Shown here one piece after another: positions 56,688 to 64,000 of a DNA stretch of 64,000 nucleotides. How positions within the stretch are numbered: the first letter of the stretch is position 1; each line of letters begins with the position of its first letter. The notes under the pieces were generated by a model that saw nothing but the letters and a program-made list of their open reading frames with translations, was not told the origin of the DNA and did no database searches. The stretch is taken from positions 248,001 through 312,000 of the forward strand of contig NJPS01000059.1 in the NCBI GenBank assembly GCA_002946415.1, in the 5' to 3' direction. The translations under genes were made by a program, and so were the position numbers. Source of the DNA: Rutstroemia sp. NJR-2017a BVV2. Lineage: Eukaryota; Ascomycota; Leotiomycetes; Helotiales; Rutstroemiaceae.

Positions 56688-58600
56688 ATGTCTGAAATAC
56701 TTGACTTTATCGTAATCGGTTCAGGTACCAAAATACTTCTCCTTGAGTCCGCTTCGAACGATCCGAAAATTTCAACACCAAGGTTCATTTTTGTATTATT
56801 CACAAAATATCCACTGACATTTATCTCGATAGGGCTCAGTGGTCTAGCATTTGCCAGATTCCAGCTCGATATCCACCCGGAAGCACGTCTAACCATCCTC
56901 GAAGCAGATGATTGTCTTGGTGGTGTTTGGAGCTCGTGTAGGTGAAAATATCACTCTCATTGCTTCTCTCCTGTTCCGGGTATTCGTCAAAGCTGATACA
57001 TATATGTTTAGCACGCTCGTATGAAGAATTCTGGTCTCAGAGTGGACGGAGAATGACTGGATTTTCTGACGTACCGCTTACTGTTCCCTCGAACGCGCCC
57101 ACTTATTGGGACACGTTTGAGGCTAAATATGTTACTCGATATCTAGAGGAGTACGTTGACAGTCATATCTACGATGAGAAATCTCTACGTAGTAGGATAA
57201 TGTTTGACCATCGCGTTGAAACAGCGGAAAAAGTAGACGAAAAATGGTCAGTTTGTGTCAAGAAATCTGACGGCACAAAAAGCACATTCAGATCATTGAA
57301 GCTGGTGGTTGCAACGGGGCATACTTCGATTCCCAATATGCCGATTTTACCAAACGAGAAAGAGTTCAACGGTCAGGTATTCCATCACAAAGACTTTGGC
57401 CAGGCTTCTCGATCGGTACTCATGGAAGCAGGCTGTAAACTTATTACTGTTCTTGGAGGTGGCAAGTCTGCAGCAGATATGGTTTATCAATCTGTCAAGA
57501 ATGGCAAAAGTGTCAATTGGGTGATTCGAAAGAGTGGCGAAGGTCCCGCTTTGCTTTTTCCAGCTCCAGGACATGGTCGATATAAGAATTCGATTGAGAG
57601 TAGCGCAACGAGATATAAGGCATGTTTTAGTCCTTCTTCATTCATGCCATGGTTACCGAGCTTGCCTCATCAAACTTCATATGGTGTAGACTACATGAAA
57701 AAGAGGGTAGAGGATGTTGATAAACATTGCCGTGAAATCGTTGGGTATGAGACAAGAGAGGACGCACTACCAAGTTTCAAAAATCTGGACTTCACTACGT
57801 CGTAGGCATTTTTCATCTTCGAACAGAATCCGACAGGAGCTGATGCTACTAGGGCGTTTTGGTGCACTGGGCCTCTGGGTCTCGCACAACATGATGACTT
57901 CTGGGATACCATCGCAAAACACGTCACAGTCCATCGGAAAGACATCACGTCCATGACGTCTCATGGAATCATTCTACGCGATGGAACAAAAATTCCTACC
58001 GATGCACTTTTATGCGGCACTGGCTGGAAATCCAGCTATCCTTTCTTTACCTCCCCTCTCTCCCAAACCCTAGGTCTACCTCAGCAACACCAAGGGGAAA
58101 CTGAAACATGGAAAGCCCTACTCAATACCGCAGACCAACTCGTTCTCACCAAATTCCCCCAGCTCGCCCACCCCCCACCAAACCTCCGCCCCACCACTCC
58201 AACCACTACCTCTAAACTATACAAAGGCATCGCCCCCCTCGAAGACCAGTCCATTGTCTTCCTCGGCCACATCGACATATCCAACTCCTTCCGCGCAGCC
58301 GAAGCACAAGCCATCTGGAGTACCGCATATTTCGACAACAAGGTCACCATGCCGCCGCTAGAACAAGCCCAGAAAGACGTCGCGTACATGAATGCGTTTT
58401 CGAAACGCCGGTATCCGACGCATGGGCAGAAGGGTGATTGTTTTTTCTTCGAGCTGGTGTGGTATACGGATGCTTTGATGAATGATGTGGGATTGGGATC
58501 ACATAGGAGGAAAGGGTGGTGGGGAGATTGGGTGGAGCCATGTCTTGCGGAGGACTTTAAGGATGTGGTTGTAGAATATAGGAGGAAGTTTGGGTTTTGA
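56688..58600 (+). CDS. FAD/NADPH-dependent monooxygenase (FMO/BVMO-like)
   Basis: A two-dinucleotide-binding flavoprotein that would oxygenate a small substrate. Four exons, 56688-56724, 56833-56937, 57012-57801 and 57853-58600, encode 559 residues. The FAD motif GSGLSGL is completed by the first splice; LEADDCLGGVWS is the following Glu and GG-W element. The NADPH site is ITVLGGGKSAADMVY, and VVATGHTSIPNMP is the ATG-type linker motif. The C-terminal part contains ALLCGTGWKSSYPFF. An in-frame TAG at 57803-57805 would cut the protein, but it falls in a 51-base intron (57802-57852, GTAGGC to CTAG) whose removal yields FTTSAFWCTGPLGLAQHDDFW. Because 51 is divisible by three the frame is the same on both sides. 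A real nonsense mutation remains the alternative. The gene is followed by a thioesterase-like gene. Confidence 0.87.
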
Positions 58601-59367
58601 TTATGAGATTTCTTCATTCTTGAAAGAATGTCTAGAAGATTAGATTAGATAGATCCTCTCTTCGTGGAACTTAGTTCACTTGCTCCCGATGACAGTCTAT
58701 GTCTAGTATTAAATTGAACATTACCGTAGAACTCTTTCATCCTGAGAGAATTCGACTACCTTCCAGTAGTTAGGTTACTATCTTTCCAAATAATGGACCT
58801 GCAACTCTTATTCTGAGTTTCTGTCCATTGCGAATCTACTTGTTGGCAGGGTTCGAATGGCCCCTCTATGCCGTAATCCTAGTGATGAGAACCCCGCCTC
58901 CCACTCTGGGGTTTTTACTAGTGCCAAGACCATGGCATATGATAAGATCAGAATAATGGAGATGTATATACCTGAAAAATTCACATCTAGATGTACATAT
59001 CTTGGACGTCTAAGAATAATGAGAGATGTAAGACCGACTCGTCAACGATTTCGAGAGGAACCGATAGGTTACACTAGGTAAGGGAGCCGAGCTGTTAGCA
59101 AGAACCTTATTTGACTACTGGCCTAGTAGCTCTTTAGGCAAAATCGCAACTTTATGATTATCTAGTAGGGTGGGGGCCCGCGTTATCTAGAAATATCCTT
59201 GCACAGCTGTCGTCCAGACAAATGGTGGCTGGCTGAGCATGCCCTTATACTATCAGGCTATATCACATTCGAGCACAGGATATTGGAATTGGACGATAAA
59301 AACGACCTCAATTCCTCCATTTTCCAATTCGCACTCTAGTCTTATCACCAAAGGTCATACCCAATTC
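58601..59367. other. Intergenic region
   Basis: No gene supported. The frame of the next gene is open back to an ATG at 59239, so the leader may contribute up to 43 additional residues. Confidence 0.35.
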
Positions 59368-60059
59368 ATGGCTCCAGTCTCCAAATTCAGCTCCGCCTTG
59401 GAGGCCACCTCCTATCAAAGTCCAGATCACGGACCCGCCTACCACACTCTCCGGAAGAACATGGTAGACACAGCAATCGCCATGGGTTATGATGCCGCGA
59501 CCATGGTCGAAATCGGTATAGACTGGTCTGAAGATCATGGCCCTTACAAACACGTTAAAAACGAAGCTTTCCCGCGTTTCGTCAAACAGTGCAATTATCG
59601 AGTATGGCAGTCATGGGAGGCGCATTTAGGAGAAAAGTTTCAAGATCTGCTGAATTGCAGGCATATTGCTGTCATCATCAGCAAATACACAATCGAATTG
59701 AAGAGGCCTGTGGCGTGGCCGGATTCCGTATGTCTGAAATCCAAAAAAGGCGGGGTAAATGATATGATGCTGACTTCGAAGGGCAGCTCATTCTCGCAAA
59801 TCGTATCATGGATGTTAAACCCGATCGATATGTTAGCGAAACAAGTATTTGGTCGCTGAACCAGCAGGCAATGGTGGCGAGGTCTACGGATCATGTTATC
59901 TTTTTCGACTATGATCGGAATGTACCGGCGGATCTGATCGAGACGGGTGGTGTCTGGACGGATCTTTATCATTCGCTGATCGAGAGGAAAGAACGAGAGA
60001 CACGGATAGCTGCGAAATGGGCTGAGGAACACCCGAGGAAGTCTAGAGCTAATATTTAG
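59368..60059 (+). CDS. Hotdog-fold thioesterase-like protein
   Basis: A 4HBT-like acyl-CoA/acyl-ACP thioesterase. Two exons, 59368-59727 and 59787-60059, encode 210 residues (253 if the upstream ATG at 59239 is used). The first hotdog helix is seen in KHVKNEAFPRFVKQCNYRVWQSW, close to the YbgC/acyl-ACP thioesterase pattern where a D/N/E-x(6)-Y core binds substrate. The central strands ISKYTIELKRPVAWPDS join by splicing to LILANRIMDVKPDRYVSE, then IWSLNQQAMVARSTDHVIFFDYDRN, a typical order. The C-terminus is charged (LIERKERETRIAAKW). Fungal relatives include mitochondrial thioesterase-like proteins. I prefer the later start since the extra residues show no clear targeting signal, but MPLYYQAISH cannot be excluded. 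Confidence 0.78.
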
Positions 60060-60673
60060 CAGCTTCTATCAGTAGCGATGTCGAGGTCAATTTACCTAGA
60101 AGCTAAAGGCTGGAAGCTAGCGGCTAAAGGCTAGAGACTAGAATCTCCGTGTGCGACTTCCTCAGGGCTGGCAACGTGTGTTCTATCTGCTGTATTAACT
60201 CTGATGAGAATTCACCGTGTGTATAACGAAGTGGTGGTCCATATCGGGAAGCAAGCGTTGGATTGGTTCTTTATACCCGGGCAACACTAGAAGTAGACGG
60301 CATAGCTGCGACACCTTTTATCACAATTGAACCTGTCAATTTGATCTTTTAATTCCAATTTTGGGATGGATAGACCATAGATATCGTCTATCCGAAGGGT
60401 GAGATTCATGATTGATGGTGAAACAAGGCGCACGTGCTTTCATTCCAATCGCTTTCATCCAAGCCTCCACATTTACGCCACGCGTGGCGCATAGACCCTT
60501 ATGACGCACTGTTTCGTGGACTGCAGGAATCAATGGAGATATGTGTGCTGGACAACCTGCCTCAGCCTTGAATAACGAGGTGTCCTTTTCATCACTCATA
60601 CTTGCGGTGGTCACCGCTTTACAGAAACCTACTGTCAAATAATATTCGAAGAAGAAGATACACCTCTGCAAAT
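60060..60673. other. Intergenic region
   Basis: No gene supported. A short tandem run of GGCTAGAAGCTA-like units lies at about 60095-60140. The right end should be the J-protein promoter. Confidence 0.35.
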
Positions 60674-61544
60674 ATGAGTAGCCTACCTTCTGACTATTGT
60701 GAGTACAACCCCACCCCACATTCGTCCGCCAGTGATAGCGAGTCAAGCTAATTGGCCTCAGATGCCATCCTCGGCGTTTCGTCATCTGCGACTCAGCAGC
60801 AGATTCGCGATGCCTACAAGAAGTAAGACCCTCTCCCCCTTTCGTCAAATGCATCACTGATCCATCTGCAGAGCGGCGCTCCGCACCCATCCCGACCGTG
60901 TCCCGTCCGACTCCCCAGAACGTCCCAAGCGAACGCGCGAGTTCCAGAAGATAAACGATGCATACTATACACTATCCGAGCCCTCTCGTCGCAGAGACTA
61001 TGACGCTGCGCGACAGTACCATGGATTTGGTTCAGGCGCTTCGACAGCTTCCACCTCGATGGATTCGGACGAGGAGATACCGACCGATAACACGGCACCA
61101 GGGGCGGGATTCTCTTTCCCGTGGTCAAACTTTGGATTCTCTTCGAAAGCGAAGAACGCAGAAGAAGAGAAGAAGTTCGAAGATGACCAGTTCGCTGATG
61201 TCTTTGAGGAGATGTTGAGAGAGGAGGGAATGGCCGAGAATGGTGGCAGTCCTACGGGGAAATTCTGGAGTATGCTGGGTGGATTGAGCGGAGGTGCTAT
61301 GGGATTTATCGTGGCGAACTTTCCGGGAATGGTCGCTGGTGCTGTAGCTGGGAACAGGCTAGGAGCTGTGAGGGATGCAAAGGGAAAGAGTGTCTACTCC
61401 GTTTTCCAGGTAAGGCTTGTGGTTCTTCGTTGATGACGTTCGTCAATACTGACAGGCACGTTATAGGAATTGCCTCAAAGTGATAAGGCAAGATTGTTGA
61501 GCCAGCTTGCTGCGAAGGTGTTCAGTCATGCCGTCGGATCTTGA
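60674..61544 (+). CDS. J-domain (DnaJ-like) protein with glycine-zipper tail
   Basis: An Hsp70 co-chaperone of class C. Four exons, 60674-60698, 60762-60822, 60872-61409 and 61467-61544, encode 233 residues; the first two exons are only 25 and 61 bases. The J-domain is at residues 7-80: DYYAILGVSSSATQQQIRDAY, KKAALRTHPDRV with HPD, then INDAYYTLSEPSRRRDYD. A linker rich in Ser/Thr/Asp follows, then EEEKKFEDDQFADVFEEML, and then a hydrophobic glycine-rich stretch (GGLSGGAMGFIVANFPGMVAGAVAGNRLGA as spaced GxxxG pairs) that could enter membranes or self-associate. The end is LPQSDKARLLSQLAAKVFSHA. Close relatives are common fungal J-proteins of unknown client. Confidence 0.87.
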
Positions 61545-62640
61545 TACATGACTAGGTAACATTTCGGGCCTTCATGCTTTTTGATGGGATAATGGAATTT
61601 TGGGTGGCGTTTGGTTATTGGCGATTTTGATATACACGACTGGGAGACAACTGAACCTGTAGAGCGGTTATAGCGCAGGGATTAGGATGTATGTAGATAT
61701 CTGGAATCAAGCAATGAACGAAGTTGAAGCTTCCATGACTCTGCTTAGTTGCCGTTGTACTCGGTGATACAGACGTTCTATAAACTCTCCAGGCCCCTTG
61801 GCACAAAGACCTAATGCAGGTTCTCGAAAATTTCTCCCTATATCCCTGATTCTACCGAATGTCAAGCTAAGTGCGGCAATGTAACGGCTTCTGTCAACCA
61901 CGTACCCACTTTGGCATGTTGAGATACCATACTTTCCCATATCAGACAGCTCCAACTGCTTCGAAACCCATGAAACATGAATCAGAACTTCGAAGTGTGC
62001 CACACCAGAAATTTCTTCATGATCACACAGGCACGTCCAACCCCTCCATCGCTAAAGTGGGCAGAAATTTCATACGCAAAGATCTACCCGGCTCGTCACC
62101 CAAAAGACAACACTTCAGCCCGATGGAAATCTTCTAGCTTTTCGAGAGCATAACAAATCCCATACAAGCGCACTATGCGACTCCCCAAGTGTCGACAGCG
62201 ACGCATGCTGCCATCCTCGCCATCGCAATGCTCCCACGTGATGCCCATCTTGCAACAAGGATTCTTCTCTTGCATTAGCGAGCCTCTCACCGCCAGAAAA
62301 CGACGAGGTTGGGATGGCACTGTTCGGATCCTCCCACCTCTGCGCTCCACTTTTACCCTCTCGAGCTGAGGCTTCCTGTTCATCAATTGATCAAAAAGGT
62401 GCCACTTTCTCCTCCACTTGTTGTCTTGCATTTTCTGCATTGGACCTTTTTATTTTCTGGAGCACGATTTGATTTGCGGTGCACAGTTCGCGAACAGGAC
62501 GTTGATTGAACAGAGCGGCGAGATCGATCTAGAGCTGAACCCCTCAGTTTGTCAGACGAATTGGAGTTCGATCGCGTTGCGTTTGCTTGTCAATTGCTTC
62601 ATTCTTGCTTTCGCAACGAAATATAATATTATACAATATA
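61545..62640. other. Intergenic region
   Basis: No gene supported in 1.1 kb. Frames at 61707-62003 (minus) and 62096-62440 (minus) are featureless. It contains the promoter and leader of the following gene. Confidence 0.35.
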
Positions 62641-63346
62641 ATGGGGTGGTTTGACGGTATCTCCGACACAGGTCGCTCGTCGCGACACTCGTCGTCAGGT
62701 CATCATAAGAAACACCATACTTCCTCTTCTTCCCACCATCATAGTGGCGGATCGCCAAAGTCTACGCACAGTCGCGACCGGTCGAGGAGTCGAACGAGAA
62801 GTATATTCGGTGATTCGAAGCATAATTCAAGCAAGAGCAGCTTTTTCGGTACGTTTTTTCATATCTCTTCTGACGCCGCGGGCGCGCATTTTTTGAAATG
62901 CGCCGAGTAATACTTAGAGCCAACGTGCTGACAATTATCCTCTAGGTTTTAATTCCCGTCCAACCTCCCACTACAAGCGCTCGCCCCGCTCCGGCTTCGT
63001 CAAGCGCATGTATGCGAAACTGCAAAAACTCCTGGCCGACCTCTTCTACTACATGAAGCGACACCCAGTGAAGGTCTTCATACTCGTAATCATGCCCTTA
63101 ATTACCGGTGGCGCGCTCGCGGGATTGTTGAAACGATTTGGTATTCGCTTGCCCGGCGGACTGGATAAATTGATGGGCGGGCGTGGCGGAAAGAGTGGAG
63201 GGCTCGGCGGTGGCAGGGACTCTTATCAGTTTGAGAGAAGTCGGGTTGAGGGCTCCGGACTTGGAGGAATGGGTAAATTGGGAATGATTGCGGGGGGTAT
63301 GGACGGCGTGAGTGGAGCGATGAAGTTGGCGAAGATGTTTATGTGA
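62641..63346 (+). CDS. Ser/His-rich small membrane protein of unknown function (202 aa)
   Basis: Two exons, 62641-62848 and 62946-63346, encode 202 residues. I do not recognise it. The N-terminal 70 residues begin MGWFDGISD and then are almost only Ser, His, Lys and Arg (SSSGHHKKHHTSSSSHHH), followed by RSRSRTRSIFG. After the splice comes FNSRPTSHYKRSPRSGFVKRMYAKLQKLLADLFYYM, a basic amphipathic helix, and one hydrophobic segment VKVFILVIMPLITGGALAGLL. The C-terminal 80 residues are Gly-rich (GGRGGKSGGLGGG, GMGKLGMIAGGM). The layout suggests a single-pass or peripheral membrane protein. Similar His-rich starts occur in fungal proteins of unknown role. Conservation of the MGWFDG start in relatives is my recollection and is untested. 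Confidence 0.75.
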
Positions 63347-63740
63347 GATGAATGAGGTTATGATATATGAACAACAGGATATGATGGAATGAGAGGATCG
63401 GATGGAAGGGGTGGGCGTTCTGGATGTATTTTTTCTCGTTCTACTTCTTGGTTTGATACCAGTTTCAATTACTTGGGGTCAAGTTTGGAAATAAATGAGC
63501 CCGATGAATCTACAAAGACTTTCTAAATACATTATATTCTTTCGCTGATGGTGAAGCAGGTCTTCCTTACGAAGAACTATACCAATATCTTCCACGCCGA
63601 CATACATCATATATATACATATAGATTCAGTCGGTAGAAACTTTAATTCTTTTTGTACATCGGGCACCTCTTGGGTTCCATTTACTTACGGCCTCACCAA
63701 AACAAGGGGGGAGACCGTTTCACGCAGCAAGAAAAAGTGG
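63347..63740. other. Convergent intergenic region
   Basis: No gene seen; contains the 3' ends of the two flanking genes and a short (CATATA)n tract near 63605-63620. Confidence 0.35.
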
Positions 63741-64000
63741 CTACATAATTGTACAAAGTGCAAGACCACCATGGACAGCTACTTCAAGAACAAATCAGCA
63801 TATCGAGGTTTCATGAGAATATCGAAGCAACTTACCTACTCCAATCAGTCCAGCCATTGTACCTGATGCAATACCGCTTGCACCACCACTTATAATGTTA
63901 CCAAGGTGTCCAGGGCGCTTCAGGTTCTCACTACCACCTTGCACGTCACCCTTCACAATGTTGCCGACTTTTTCATTGAAGTTCTGGTGCTCCTTACGAG
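63741..64000 (-). CDS. 3' end of a gene for a small glycine-rich protein (partial)
   Basis: The window cuts this gene. Two exons are visible, up to 64000-63836 and 63781-63741, separated by a 54-base intron (GTAAGT donor, GAAG acceptor, branch-like GCTGAT). The translation includes RKEHQNFNEKVGNIVKGDVQ, then ENLKRPGHLGNIISGGASG, and ends TMAGLIGVVAVHGGLALCTIM followed by TAG. The last 40 residues are hydrophobic and Gly-rich, so a membrane-associated C-terminus is possible. I do not recognise the family and the start is beyond the window. Confidence 0.55.

Noticed and set aside
57803..57805. Monooxygenase as a pseudogene because of an in-frame TAG
   Set aside because: A 51-base intron with acceptable signals removes it and restores a family-like block; no other break is seen. 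Kept as a finding.
58850..58905. Possible tRNA because of GGTTCGAAT resembling a B box
   Set aside because: No matching A box or acceptor stem could be folded around it.

Overview
The window looks like nuclear DNA of a filamentous ascomycete. Genes have short introns of about 50-100 bases with GTAAGT-like donors and CTGAC/CTAAC-like branch points. Families such as fungal rhodopsin-like membrane proteins, UstYa-like oxidases, a hybrid histidine kinase, a GT69 mannosyltransferase and an alpha-pheromone precursor are typical of Pezizomycotina. The mature pheromone unit WCGRPGQPC fits the Leotiomycetes (Botrytis/Sclerotinia relatives) as I remember them, so that class is my best guess but is not proven. 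All gene models were built by reading splice sites by eye.

Region 0-10 kb looks accessory. It holds a flavin-dependent halogenase, an MFS drug/toxin exporter, an AsaB/GA4-desaturase-like oxidase, a GNAT acetyltransferase, a tiny acidic protein and two palindromic repeat elements. The first three are typical tailoring and export functions of a secondary-metabolite cluster. No backbone synthase is visible, so the core enzyme may lie left of position 1.

Region 10-26 kb carries a PTH11-like 7-TM protein, an amino-acid/choline-type permease with a 20-base micro-exon, a 1191-residue disordered protein, the LYR-motif assembly factor SDHAF1/Sdh6, a secreted class-3 lipase and a GAF hybrid histidine kinase. 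The kinase has a gene-free upstream region of about 3.7 kb that is full of short tandem repeats.

Region 29-46 kb contains a synaptojanin-type Sac/5-phosphatase, a fumarylacetoacetate-hydrolase-family protein, a UstYa-like oxidase with two HNLHC motifs, a second rhodopsin-like membrane protein, a basic disordered protein, a PRA1/Yip3 protein and an ER J-protein (Erj5-like).

Region 47-64 kb opens with the alpha-pheromone precursor, which has ten peptide copies split by one intron. It continues with a small inverted-repeat element, a GT69 and a GT8-like glycosyltransferase facing each other tail to tail, a cysteine-rich secreted protein behind a TATA box and a 27-bp promoter duplication, an FMO-type monooxygenase, a hotdog thioesterase, a second J-protein, a basic/His-rich small membrane protein and the 3' end of one more gene. 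Housekeeping and trafficking genes (Sdh6, synaptojanin, PRA1, Erj5, J-protein) are mixed with accessory ones. I see no single operon-like system. The most notable loci are the pheromone array and the left-edge biosynthetic genes.
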